Origin: Siniperca chuatsi
Lineage: Eukaryota > Chordata > Actinopteri > Centrarchiformes > Sinipercidae
NCBI RefSeq assembly: GCF_020085105.1
Contig: NC_058058.1
Location: 552,001-616,000 of the forward strand
Reading direction: 5' to 3'
DNA: 64,000 nucleotides
Below, one piece after another: positions 54,338 through 64,000 of this stretch (positions are counted from its first letter, which is position 1; every line of letters begins with the position of its first letter). The notes under the pieces are model-generated. The model was not told where the DNA came from. It searched no databases and worked only from the letters and a program-made list of their open reading frames with translations. A program made the translations under genes and the position numbers.

Positions 54338-55146
54338 TTTTTTTTAAATTTGTTTACATTTTTTTTAAATTTTTTATTAATATTTATTTCAAAAAGCATA
54401 CAGGCTTATTAAACATTCAATATTTCAAGAAGAGCAGGTCGAACATTTGAACAGAAATGAAACCAAGAACAAAGAAAGCCGTAATTACAGAGTCTCAGGG
54501 TTCAGAGAAAGAGCTTCCAGATTATCACAGACATTCAAAGACTCTTTAAAGATGACATATCATGAATAAAAACATTAAATAAAGGTTCAGTGTTGCCAAA
54601 TTTACATTTGTGAATGAAAAAAATTGCCATAACAATCATGCTATTAATTGTTAAATCTTTTGATTTGTCCTCCAGTGAAAAGCCAAATTTAACATCACTG
54701 TAATCGAAAGATCGGACACCAGAGTTGTTTTGATAAACCCGAATACAGAAACTATCCCATAATATCTCTGAATAAACACACGAGAAACAGAGAAGCTCGT
54801 CTGTTTCAGTGTTCGCTAAACAAAAAGTACAAACATTGTCTTCAATATTAAATTTTGAATGTAAAAATTCTTTGCATGGATAAACATTATTTAACAATTT
54901 GAAACGTAGCTCTTTAGCTTTGGGTAGGACAGGAAGTTTTAAACAGTTACATCTGAACTTTTTTATATTTTGACTGCTGAAACCTTTCATAATATTTCAT
55001 CTTCTTAAAGGAAAACATTCATTGGACAAAACGGATCTTAAGAACTTGTTGTTACATTTTTTGTCTGTTTTGAACAGTTAAGGGAAACAGTTGGGGAACA
55101 GAGTGTGTTCACATCAAAAAACTTTAACAGAACCAATAATAGCTTG
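54338..55146 (-). mobile_element. L1/Tx1-type LINE, 5'-truncated, 13-bp target duplication
   Basis: AGTAAAAGTACCT flanks the insert exactly (54325-54337 and 55147-55159). The plus-strand left edge is T-rich (the poly(A) tail on the minus strand). The minus frame 54990-54535 encodes the C-terminus of ORF2: ELRFKLLNNVYPCKEFLHSK, NVCTFCLANTETDELLCFSC (the CTFC...H/C region, with the usual His altered), DVKFGFSLEDKSKDLTINSM and FFIHKCKFGN. A 5'-truncated copy made by target-primed reverse transcription. Confidence 0.85.
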
Positions 55147-55197
55147 AGTAAAAGTACCTGTATGAGCGCTGCAGCATTGTGGCTGCCAAGAACAGGA

Positions 55198-55252
55198 AGT
55201 AGAAGAAGAAGAAGAAGACGTAGAAGAAGAAGAAGAAGAACAGGAAGCAGGA
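55198..55252 (+). repeat. AGA/GAA microsatellite upstream of exon H
   Basis: Two runs of AGA triplets (55200-55219 and 55222-55240) separated by CGT, about 100 bp before the exon H start codon. Its complement gives Phe-rich frames that are not real genes. Confidence 0.85.
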
Positions 55253-55342
55253 AGCAGCGCCGGTCAGAGCGGCTGTTTGACGGAGAGCAAACAGCGTTTC
55301 TGACGGAGTTTGTGGAGGAAAAGTTGGCGTCATTGTGTGAAA

Positions 55343-55535
55343 ATGTGTAAAGTCCAGATGCTGAGAGCGCTGGTGAAGCAGCGACTAACTGCGGCTGCTG
55401 AGGAGATATTTGGGCTGTTTGAAAGGACGATAGCAGAGTACGAGGAGGAGCTTCGTCGTTCAAAAGAGGAGAACGAGCGACAGCGGGAGCTGCTGGCCGC
55501 TGTTTTCCAGCCTCAGCTTCGGCTGCACAGAGCAG
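55343..55535 (+). CDS. Exon H: orphan first exon of a zinc-finger gene
   Basis: ATG at 55343, [20 protein letters not shown] ... [20 protein letters not shown] then RA, ending in phase 1 at AGCAG|GTCTGTCCGC (55535). It is identical in protein to the first exons of genes B and E. The predicted stretch is helical and heptad-like, perhaps a dimerising coiled coil. No DVQQLSL exon follows on the plus strand to the end of the window, so it is either an isolated duplicate or belongs to a gene whose second exon lies beyond 64 kb across the big minisatellite. Only the block from GCAGCGCCGGTCAGAGCGGC onward is shared; its upstream promoter differs from B and E. Confidence 0.75.
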
Positions 55536-55559
55536 GTCTGTCCGCTTCACTTCTCCTTC

Positions 55560-56075
55560 TCTCCCGCAGATGTAAAGAAACTAACGTTAGTCCCGCATAG
55601 AGACATTTTAGCTCCCCAAAGGAAAATCTACGGAGTCCCCTGAAGGTCACGCCGGGAATGTTTTTGAGGACTTCTGCGTTGCCTCGCAGTAGTTTTCTTC
55701 TTCCGGTCCTTCAGAGCCACGTCTGCTTCCGCTCAGCTGCTGCGGCGCAACACTTTATCAGCCGGCTGAACTTCGCTGTGAGCCGGGCCTGAAGCCTGCT
55801 GGTGTAGTGCTGCGGCTCCACAGCAGGCGCGGCTGTCTAACTAGTGGAAGTAAAGTTAAAGTAATTCTTAGATCGAGAGGTCTCTGCAGAAGAAAGCAGG
55901 ACGCTGATCTGCTTCATCATGAACACTTCCTGTCCTCTGTCCTCTGGACTGTGCTGGACCCAGAGGGGTTCACTGAGGAAGAGGAGGAGTTACAGATGTG
56001 CAGCTGAATCTGCTTCATAAAGCTCATGTGCTGTATTCAAAAAAAGCAACAGACAAGAAGGCGGCTGAAATGCTG
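55560..56075. other. Region after exon H, no gene recognised
   Basis: No finger exon. A short plus frame 55807-56007 has no family features. A minisatellite follows. Confidence 0.35.
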
Positions 56076-56077
56076 CA

Positions 56078-56412
56078 GACAGGCTGTGGTTCTGGTTCTG
56101 TCCCCGACAGAGTCTGTGGTTCTGGTTCTGTCCCCGACACAGGCTGTGGTTCTGGTTCTGTCCCCGACACAGTCTGTGGTTCTGGTTCTGTCCCAGACAC
56201 AGGCTGTGGTTCTGGTTCTGTCCCCGACACAGTCTGTGGTTCTGGTTCTGTCCCAGACAGAGTCTGTGGTTCTGGTTCTGTCCCCGACACAGGCTGTGGT
56301 TCTGGTTCTGTCCCAGACACAGGCTGTGGTTCTGGTTCTGTCCCCGACACAGTCTGTGGTTCTGGTTCTGTCCCAGACAGAGTCTGTGGTTCTGGTTCTG
56401 TCCCCGACAGAG
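56078..56412 (+). repeat. 30-bp minisatellite, about 11 copies
   Basis: The unit reads ACAGTCTGTGGTTCTGGTTC then TGTCCCCGAC, with variants CCCAGAC and ACAGGCTG. As 30 is divisible by three, each frame gives a 10-residue repeat (for example VVLVLSPTQS on plus, SGTEPEPQPV on minus). The variants alternate in a higher-order pattern. Whether any frame is used is unknown. Confidence 0.9.
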
Positions 56413-56502
56413 ACAGCGCTGAACCGCCTGCAGAGACACATCAGGGCCCTCTGTCCTCTGCTCAAAGCAAATTAAAGGAAGCTTCAGTGCTGAAACAGGT
56501 TT

Positions 56503-57030
56503 TCAGAGTCAGAAAGACTTCATTGATCCCCGAGGGGAAACGGTTTGTTACAGCAGCTCGTCTTTACGTCAGCGCACACAGGAAGAGAAGCACTGAGCAA
56601 ATAAAATATAATACACTATAATACAGGTCAGATGCAGTAAGTACCAAGTGGGTTTACCAGTTGATGATAATAATATGGTATAAAGTAATAGTGCATGAAC
56701 TGTCAAGTTAAGTGCAGCTTATTAAGATTATAATGAGACGGAGGATATTGCTCAGCAGGAATAGAGGGATGAATAAATCAATAAATAGGAAAAACTAAAT
56801 ATTGCCCAGAAGTATTAACACAGAATATTGCACAGTTATTCAAGTATTGCAGAGATGTTAATGATCAATGTCCAGTTTAGTGACTTCGGGTCAAACAGAC
56901 TGACACTTAGAGGGAGGAGTTAAAGAGTCTGATGGCCACAGGCAGGAAGGACTTCCTGTGGCGCTCTGTGGCAGAGGGCCTGTCGCTGTAAGTGTGGAGC
57001 AGTAGCTGATGTTCCTTATGGACATCACAT
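56503..57030 (-). mobile_element. Rex1/L2-like LINE 3' end with C-terminal coding remnant
   Basis: TCAGAGTCAGAAAGACTTCA then TTGATCCCCGAGGGGAAACG is the terminus in minus orientation. At 56905-57030 the minus strand encodes the LINE's ERHRKSFLPVAIRLF segment. It is the longest of the three minus-oriented tails in this window and keeps the stop and full 3' UTR. Confidence 0.8.
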
Positions 57031-57660
57031 AAGGTGAGGAGTCCATAAACGATGCTAAATGCATTAACTAGAGAATCTCCACACTACCTTCCATTACAAA
57101 TAGACATACAGCTCAGAAGGACTGGAAGAGCAAAAGTAGTCCTCCATGAAAACTCTCGCCATGACCTTCAGGGGCCAGGGGCCAAACCGGCACCGAAATG
57201 ATCGAAAAGAATTGATTAAAAAATCAATAGCAAGTCAAATCCTCTCCGAATGTATTTCATCAGCAATTTATCAAACAACTGTCGAACAAGTAGAACGTAA
57301 ACTTAAATATGACGTGTTTGGACTTCCCCTCTCACCCACAGCTGCTGTATTTTACCGCACGCGGTCGGCGCTGGAAGCGCTGAGCTGCAGTGTTTTCACC
57401 TGGCCTGAATGCTAATAGCGCTAATGGTAGAGAGGACTTCCTGTGGTTTCTCATAAAATAAAAGCTGTTTTATTTCACCCCTCGTCTAAACCAAACGGAG
57501 TATTTCCAGTAGGTCAGAACGCATCTGACACAGAGAAATAAAAAGTCTGTGCTCAGCGTTGTGTGTGTCTCGCTGTGGCGGAAAAAAATCACAAGAGAAA
57601 ACGTGATCCAGCTTCCAGCTCCGCAGCGAGTGACTCAGAGATCGAAAAGGGTAATGTTAG
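57031..57660. other. No gene assigned
   Basis: A plus frame 57146-57415 (SIASQILSECISSAIYQTTV in its middle) is open for 89 codons and has balanced composition, but I do not recognise it and see no splice or promoter signals. Otherwise no feature. Confidence 0.3.
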
Positions 57661-60600
57661 CAGCATACCACTCAAGGCCAGCAGCACTGAGATCCTCCCA
57701 GTCCTGGCTCTCTGTGGCAGCTAGTGGCAGCTAGTGGCTCTCTGTGGCAGCTAGTGGCTCTCTGTGGCAGCTAGTGGCTCTCTGTGGCAGCTAGTGGCTC
57801 TCTGTGGCAGCTAGTGGCTCTCTGTGGCAGCTAGTGGCTCTCTGTGGCAGCTAGTGGCTCTCTGTGGCAGCTAGTGGCTCTCTGTGGTAGCTAGGGGCAG
57901 CTAGTGGCTCTCTGTGGCAGCTAGGGGCTCTCTGTGGTAGCTAGTGGCTCTCTGTGGCAGCTAGTGGCTCTCTGTGGTAGCTAGGGGCAGCTAGTGGCTC
58001 TCTGTGGCAGCTAGTGGCTCTCTGTGGCAGCTAGTGGCTCTCTGTGGCAGCTAGTGGCTCTCTGTGGCAGCTAGGGGCAGCTAGTGGCTCTCTGTGGCAG
58101 CTCTGTGGCAGGGGCAGCTAGTGGCTCTCTGTGGCAGCTAGGGGCAGCTAGTGGCTCTCTGTGGCAGCTAGTGGCAGCTAGGGGCTCTCTGTGGCAGCTA
58201 GTGGCAGCTAGGGGCTCTCTGTGGCAGCTAGTGGCAGCTAGGGGCTCTCTGTGGCAGCTAGTGGCAGCTAGGGGCTCTCTGTGGCAGCTAGTGGCAGCTA
58301 GGGGCTCTCTGTGGCAGCTAGTGGCTCTCTGTGGCAGCTAGTGGCTCTCTGTGGCAGCTAGTGGCTCTCTGTGGCAGCTAGGGGCTCTCTGTGGCAGCTA
58401 GGGGCTCTCTGTGGCAGCTAGGGGCTCTCTGTGGCAGCTAGTGGCTCTCTGTGGCAGCTAGTGGCGCTCTGTGGCAGCTAGGGGCTCTCTGTGGCAGCTA
58501 GTGGCTCTCTGTGGCAGCTAGTGGCTCTCTGTGGCAGCTAGTGGCAGCTAGTGGCTCTCTGTGGCAGTTAGTGGCTCTCTGTGGCAGCTAGTGGCTCTCT
58601 GTGGCAGCTAGTGGCTCTCTGTGGCAGTTAGTGGCTCTCTGTGGCAGCTAGTGGCAGCTAGTGGCTCTCTGTGGCAGTTAGTGGCTCTCTGTGGCAGCTA
58701 GTGGCTCTCTGTGGCAGCTAGTGGCAGCTAGTGGCTCTCTGTGGCAGCTAGTGGCAGCTAGTGGCTCTCTGTGGCAGTTAATGGCTCTCTGTGGCAGCTA
58801 GCTAGGGGCTCTCTGTGGCAGCTAGTGGCTCTCTGTGGCAGCTAGTGGCTCTCTGTGGCAGCTAGGGGCTCTCTGTGGCAGCTAGTGGCTCTCTGTGGCA
58901 GCTAGTGGCTCTCTGTGGCAGCTAGTGGCTCTCTGTGGCAGCTAGGGGCTCTCTGTGGCAGCTAGGGGCTCTCTGTGGCAGCTAGGGGCTCTCTGTGGCA
59001 GCTAGTGGCTCTCTGTGGCAGCTAGGGGCTCTCTGTGGCAGCTAGTGGCTCTCTGTGGCAGCTAGGGGCTCTCTGTGGCAGCTAGGGGCTCTCTGTGGCA
59101 GCTAGTGGCTCTCTGTGGCAGCTAGTGGCTCTCTGTGGCAGCTAGGGGGCTCTCTGTGGCAGCTAGGGGCTCTCTGTGGCAGCTAGTGGCTCTCTGTGCG
59201 CAGCTAGTGGCTCTCTGTGGCAGCTAGTGGCAGCTAGTGGCTCTCTGTGGCAGCTAGTGGCTCTCTGTGGCAGCTAGTGGCTCTCTGTGGCAGCTAGTGG
59301 CAGCTAGGGGCTCTCTGTGGCAGCTAGGGGCAGCTAGGGGCTCTCTGTGGCAGCTAGGGGCAGCTAGGGGCTCTCTGTGGCAGCTAGTGGCTCTCTGTGG
59401 CAGCTAGGGGCAGCTAGGGGCTCTCTGTGGCAGCTAGGGGCAGCTAGGGGCTCTCTGTGGCAGCTAGGGGCTCTCTGTGGCAGCTAGGGGCTCTCTGTGG
59501 CAGCTAGTGGCTCTCTGAGGCAGCTAGTGGCAGCTAGGGGCTCTCTGTGGCAGCTAGGGGCTCTCTGTGGCAGCTAGGGGCTCTCTGTGGCAGCTAGTGG
59601 CTCTCTGAGGCAGCTAGTGGCAGCTAGGGGCTCTCTGTGGCAGCTAGGGGCTCTCTGTGGCAGCTAGTGGCTCTCTGTGGCAGCTAGGGGCTCTCTGTGG
59701 CAGCTAGGGGCTCTCTGTGGCAGCTAGTGGCAGCTAGGGGCTCTCTGTGGCAGCTAGGGGCAGCTAGTGGCTCTCTGTGGCAGCTAGTGGCTCTCTGTGG
59801 CAGCTAGGGGCAGCTAGGGGCTCTCTGTGGCAGCTAGGGGCTCTCTGTGGCAGCTAGGGGCAGCTAGTGGCAGCTAGGGGCTCTCTGTGGCAGCTAGTGG
59901 CAGCTAGTGGCTCTCTGTGGCAGCTAGGGGCAGCTAGGGGCTCTCTGTGGCAGCTAGTGGCTCTCTGTGGCAGCTAGGGGCAGCTAGGGGCTCTCTGTGG
60001 CAGCTAGGGGCAGCTAGGGGCTCTCTGTGGCAGCTAGGGGCTCTCTGTGGCAGCTAGGGGCTCTCTGTGGCAGCTAGTGGCTCTCTGAGGCAGCTAGTGG
60101 CAGCTAGGGGCTCTCTGTGGCAGCTAGTGGCAGCTAGGGGCTCTCTGTGGCAGCTAGGGGCAGCTAGGGGCTCTCTGTGGCAGCTAGTGGCTCTCTGTGG
60201 CAGCTAGTGGCTCTCTGTGGCAGCTAGGGGCTCTCTGTGGCAGCTAGGGGCTCTCTGTGGCAGCTAGGGGCTCTCTGTGGCAGCTAGGGGCAGCTAGGGG
60301 CTCTCTCTGTGGCAGCTAGGGGCAGCTAGGGGCTCTCTGTGGCAGCTAGTGGCTCTCTGTGGCAGCTAGGGGCTCTCTGTGGCAGCTAGGGGCAGCTAGG
60401 GGCTCTCTGTGGCAGCTAGGGGCAGCTAGTGGCTCTCTGAGGCAGCTAGTGGCTCTCTGTGGCAGCTAGTGGCTCTCTGTGGCAGCTAGTGGCTCTCTGT
60501 GGCAGCTAGTGGCTCTCTGTGGCAGCTAGGGGCAGCTAGGGGCTCTCTGTGGCAGCTAGTGGCTCTCTGTGGCAGCTAGTGGCTCTCTGTGGCAGCTAGT

Positions 60601-61610
60601 GGCTCTCTGTGGCAGCTAGGGGCTCTCTGTGGCAGCTAGGGGCTCTCTGTGGCAGCTAGGGGCTCTCTGTGGCAGCTAGGGGCTCTCTGTGGCAGCTAGT
60701 GGCTCTCTGTGGCAGCTAGTGGCTCTCTGTGGCAGCTAGGGGCTCTCTGTGGCAGCTAGGGGCTCTCTGTGGCAGCTAGGGGCTCTCTGTGGCAGCTAGT
60801 GGCAGCTAGGGGCTCTCTGTGGCAGCTAGGGGCTCTGTGGCAGCTAGTGGCTCTCTGTGGCAGCTAGGGGCAGCTAGGGGCTCTCTGTGGCAGCTAGTGG
60901 CAGCTAGGGGCTCTCTGTGGCAGCTAGGGGCTCTCTGTGGCAGCTAGGGGCTCTCTGTGGCAGCTAGGGGCTCTCTGTGGCAGCTAGTGGCAGCTAGGGG
61001 CTCTCTGTGGCAGCTAGTGGCAGCTAGGGGCTCTCTGTGGCAGCTAGGGGCAGCTAGGGGCTCTCTGTGGCAGCTAGTGGCTCTCTGTGGCAGCTAGGGG
61101 CAGCTAGGGGCTCTCTGTGGCAGCTAGTGGCTCTCTGTGGCAGCTAGTGGCTCTCTGTGGCAGCTAGTGGCTCTCTGTGGCAGCTAGTGGCAGCTAGGGG
61201 CTCTCTGTGGCAGCTAGTGGCTCTCTGTGGCAGCTAGTGGCTCTCTGTGGCAGCTAGTGTCCGTTGTCACTCTGCTGCTGCTTATGTTACGAATAAGTGG
61301 AAAACAAACAGTAAACAGTGAAAAACAAGTTTGTAAATAAAAATGTAACGTAATTTTTCTCATATTTTTATTTTATATTAAGTAGCCTACATGTTTGTGA
61401 CCTGTCGTGATAACAAACCACGCACACGCCCCGCCCAGTTGACAGCGAGTCGAGGGAGGCGTCTCTCAACTCCTGAACGAGCGCCGCTCGCCTGCCACAG
61501 GCTGCCATTAGCTGCCAGTGCCACTGCCACTGGGAGGATCTCGCTGTCTCTCCTCTAGGGACTGGCATATGCTGCTGAACCACTAGTGGCATACCATCGA
61601 CCCATCTCGG
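57660..61610. mobile_element. Possible DNA element with inverted ends enclosing the minisatellite
   Basis: The left flank holds AGCAGCATA (57661 region) and GAGATCCTCCCAGT (57690-57703). The right flank holds their reverse complements, ACTGGGAGGATCTC (61528-61541) and TATGCTGCT (61568-61576), in the mirrored order. A decayed TGCCATTAGCTGCCAG stretch next to the right copy resembles B modules read in reverse. This suggests subterminal inverted repeats of one element that expanded internally. No target duplication was identified. Confidence 0.4.
57705..61258 (+). repeat. 3.5-kb minisatellite of 10-bp modules
   Basis: The array is built from two decamers: A = GGCTCTCTGT and B = GGCAGCTAGT or GGCAGCTAGG. 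They mostly alternate (20-bp AB unit), with frequent extra B modules (ABB, 30 bp). T and G at the end of B vary from unit to unit; rare variants include GGCAGTTAGT and CTCTCTGAGG. Units near the left edge are rich in the T form and those in the middle in the G form. There are stops in the CTAG-containing frames, so it is not coding. Confidence 0.95.
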
Positions 61611-61744
61611 CGCTACTGCCCACCTCTGGTTTTAGGCTATTTTAATTGACATTAGCCTGACTCGTAGCTGGTAACTAGCTAGCTTCAGCTTTGCTACAAG
61701 AAGACGCCGTAGTAACAAACAGGGACTTTGTCTTTATTTTCTGC

Positions 61745-61960
61745 AGCAAACACAACACACAGCCTTTCAGTAACTATTATACGGCAACCTGAGCGTATCT
61801 GGACCCTCGTATGGCTATAACTACCCGACACCGGGAAAGACTCACCCCCCACACCAAACCAGCTACTCCATCACATACACTGGTCACCCACAACAGGCCA
61901 CCTTCCTTAAAGGGGAAGGCTCGGATGGTAACACACAGGTGCAGTTAGACTGTGTGTTTA
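61745..61960 (+). other. Short Tyr/Pro/Thr-rich open frame, unassigned
   Basis: After TTTATTTTCTGCAG (a plausible acceptor at 61746) and a second CCTTTCAG, one frame reads SYGYNYPTPGKTHPPHQTSY then SITYTGHPQQATFLKGEGSD. Composition looks protein-like, but a TAA precedes it in the same frame and no downstream donor or partner exon was found. It may be a pseudoexon or part of an unrecognised element. Confidence 0.2.
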
Positions 61961-62102
61961 AGGTTGAGCTCATTTTAACTACTTGATATACTGTTAATCT
62001 ACAGCAATGCATCATGGTCTATAAGATCATCATATGTTTGCACTGTTGGAGAATATACGATATGTTATTCTAGAGAAAATGTGTATATCGTGGCATATTA
62101 GC

Positions 62103-62735
62103 TAGGGATGCCCTGATCACATTTTTTGCTGCCAATCGTCTTTGAGCCATATCGGCCGATACTGATCGATATTTTTATTTTTCATTTAAACTTTATTTTT
62201 TATAGCAGCTGGTTTAGCGATTATAAAAAAAAAAAAAAAAATCAAGTACTGGAATACCTTGAAAATAGCCCCCTTTTTTAACAAAGTGCTTAAAATCCTT
62301 GAAATTAAATGAGTCTTATATTTTGACCAAAGTCATTATTATTAAATTGCTCAGAATCAGAAATAGCTCAGCTTTTTCTTTTTTAAATTCTGACGTGTCT
62401 CAGTCTCTCGCCTTGATGAGCCCAAATACTGAAAACTAAGTATGCCAGGGAGGTGTAACTTTAATCCATCATGGCTGGAAATTGATCTTTATAGTGTTTG
62501 GCTTTTGACTGCTCTGGGGTTTTTTTTTGGACTGGAAGGGATCCTGCTGTATGTCGCTGCTATGCGTCTGCGCGGTCGCCGTATTGGAGAGGTCAAGATC
62601 TGCTAGTAAACAAATCCAATGTGTGTCCTCGATTGGTTTTCGCGATCTGCAACTAGAAAACATTAATCCTGATCGCATATTTTTACTGAATATTGTCCGA
62701 TAACAATCTGCAGCCGATCAATCTGGACATCCCTA
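62103..62735. mobile_element. hAT MITE with Ac-like ends and 8-bp target duplication
   Basis: The ends are TAGGGATGCCCTGATCA and the inverse of TAGGGATGTCCAGATTGATC. The first 8 bp are perfectly inverted and equal the TAGGGATG end of the Ac element. ATATTAGC flanks both sides exactly (62095-62102 and 62736-62743), the hAT hallmark. The 633-bp interior is non-coding and includes an A17 tract at about 62225. Confidence 0.85.
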
Positions 62736-62743
62736 ATATTAGC

Positions 62744-64000
62744 CTAAAAATATCAGTATTATTTCTAAGTATATGATGTGTCATTAGCACACCACTCTTA
62801 TTGCTAAGAGTAATAAGTACTATTCGGCCCGGTTCTTTTATAAATACTCATATGGTTCTTTTTCATTACTATTGAATTGGGTTTCTTTTAATGAATAAGT
62901 TCAGAACAGAATTAGAATTTAATATTTTAAATATAACAAAATGTTGTTTCTAGAGCAGCAACAGTAAAGTCACTATATAAACTTAATATCTCAGTGGAAA
63001 CAAATCTAACATGTCAGTAAAATAAACCATATTCCTGACATCAAAACACTGAGTGAAGTCTGTTCTTCATTCGGTCTGAACATCCGTCAGTATCAGTGCT
63101 TCCTCCTGTCTGTCCGCCTCCCTCTGCTGCTGCCGTGACTCACTGCAGGTAAGTTACCTGGCAGAGGGGGGAGGGGCTTGTGTAAAACAGCAGACTAGGG
63201 CAGATTAAAATACCACTTTCTACATGTTTTACATGTTTATGCTTGTTGAATAGTTGTATTGTTAAAGTATTGACTTTTTTACTCGCGAAGGTTTTATTGC
63301 ACTTACTTACAGTAACGAGCGTAGTTGTCGTCAGTCGAGTAATCTTTGAGTTATCTTCATTGCGGCCTCTTTGCTCTGCGGTCCGCTGTGTGTGGAGGAC
63401 CTGACGCAGAGAGCAGGGCAGAGGCTGCAGCCTGATAGTAAATTACATCAAAACATTAAAAAGTACAGATAAAAGAACCAGTAACGTCGGAGCTTATCAA
63501 GGTTCTTTTTTTTTTTTTACAGCGAGGTTTCTTTATTTTTATGATTTCAACATGAATTTGTTGTTCAGGAGAAAAACAGAGTGCGTTGATTAGTGAGTTT
63601 ACTGCGTCCTTCCGGATTTTAATGCGTCAGAGACGCAGGACGGGTACCTGGCAACATCGCTGTATTAATACATTTATTTAAATGTATATTTTTGGGGCAT
63701 CAGAAAATGGTTTGACTTCCCGGGGTGAGAGAGAATGTTATACGTAACATTGTGTAGCAAATCAGATACCTTTTTAAAATAAAATCATTAGTTAAACTAA
63801 GTGAGTTAAACTCGTTCGTGGCACCAGGGAAAACAAATAAACCAAATGATTTAACAGCTCAACCATTAAATTGATCAGTCTCTTAAGAAGGAATTGAATT
63901 ATTTTCAAAAGATTAACCTTGTCTTCTACTTCAAAGACAACTTCTTACTGATAAATGATGACATTTATTTATAGCTAAATGTCTAATAATAAATGAAGGA
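62744..64000. other. Right end of window, no gene recognised
   Basis: AT-rich. A consensus 5' splice site, CTGCAG|GTAAGTTACC at 63148/63149, follows a pyrimidine-rich, GC-richer stretch (63075-63148) and could end an untranslated first exon on the plus strand. No coding frame supports it. Confidence 0.3.

Noticed and set aside
55990-56621. Repeat proteins read from the 30-bp minisatellite
   Set aside because: All frames are equally open because the unit is divisible by three. No start context, splice sites or family similarity.
57146-57415. Possible 89-aa gene
   Set aside because: Composition is protein-like, but there is no recognised family, promoter or splice signal, and it lies between repeats. 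Kept only as unassigned.
57705-61258. CRISPR-like array
   Set aside because: Units are head-to-tail decamers without unique spacers, in a vertebrate genome. It is a minisatellite.

Overview
The window is nuclear DNA of a ray-finned fish, most likely a percomorph teleost. The evidence is spliced vertebrate-type genes with GT-AG introns, long single-exon C2H2 zinc-finger arrays with HTGEKPFSC linkers, and typical fish repeats: Rex1/L2-like LINE tails ending in a 'GGGGATCAATAAAGTATTTCTGA' type sequence, hAT MITEs, PIF/Harbinger, DIRS-like and Gmr1-like gypsy elements. I see no ordinary single-copy housekeeping gene, rRNA or functional tRNA. The locus is a rapidly evolving zinc-finger gene cluster packed with mobile elements. 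Most family names are from recognition, not from a search.

Layout. 0-9.3 kb: a LINE scrap, then two minus-strand zinc-finger genes: A (1756-2960, truncated, one finger) and B (5150-8955, 14 fingers), with a LINE in A's 5' UTR. 9.3-14.3 kb: repeats and minus-strand gene C (11345-14293, 9 fingers in two duplicated arrays). 14.7-16.7 kb: an L2-type LINE tail holding a 49-bp minisatellite, and a DIRS-like scrap. 17-24.7 kb: plus-strand gene D (16988-24631, about 24 fingers, 1479 aa). 27.5-32.5 kb: plus-strand gene E (27913-32505, 10 fingers), whose promoter and first exon are a near-identical inverted copy of gene B's. 32.5-38.5 kb: gene-poor repeats. 38.5-39.5 kb: decayed zinc-finger exon G. 40.3-44.3 kb: a dead gypsy element with copia-like domain order (gag-PR-INT-RT-RH). 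45.2-46.9 kb: exon F, in which the cluster's N-terminal acidic module is fused in frame to a pogo-like transposase. 47.1-50.8 kb: a LINE tail inside a Harbinger element inside a MITE. 51.7-53.1 kb: a second, frameshifted copy of the pogo-like exon. 55.3 kb: an orphan first exon (H). 57.7-61.3 kb: a 3.5-kb minisatellite. 62.1-62.7 kb: a hAT MITE with a perfect 8-bp target duplication.

How the genes fit together. Genes A-E share one plan: a short phase-1 first exon, either MCKVQML type (coiled-coil-like, 64 codons) or MSR type (48-58 codons), then one large exon that starts [17 protein letters not shown], carries an acidic [25 protein letters not shown] module, and ends in zinc-finger arrays. 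The last finger of each array is usually C2HC. Arrays have grown by duplicating whole module-plus-array blocks inside the exon. F, G and the second transposase copy use a related phase-1 exon set. The most interesting result is this transposase/zinc-finger hybrid: both transposase copies have lost the third catalytic Asp (Ala instead) and both end at the same phase-1 splice donor. The pattern suggests a domesticated transposase that works as exons of a zinc-finger-family gene.
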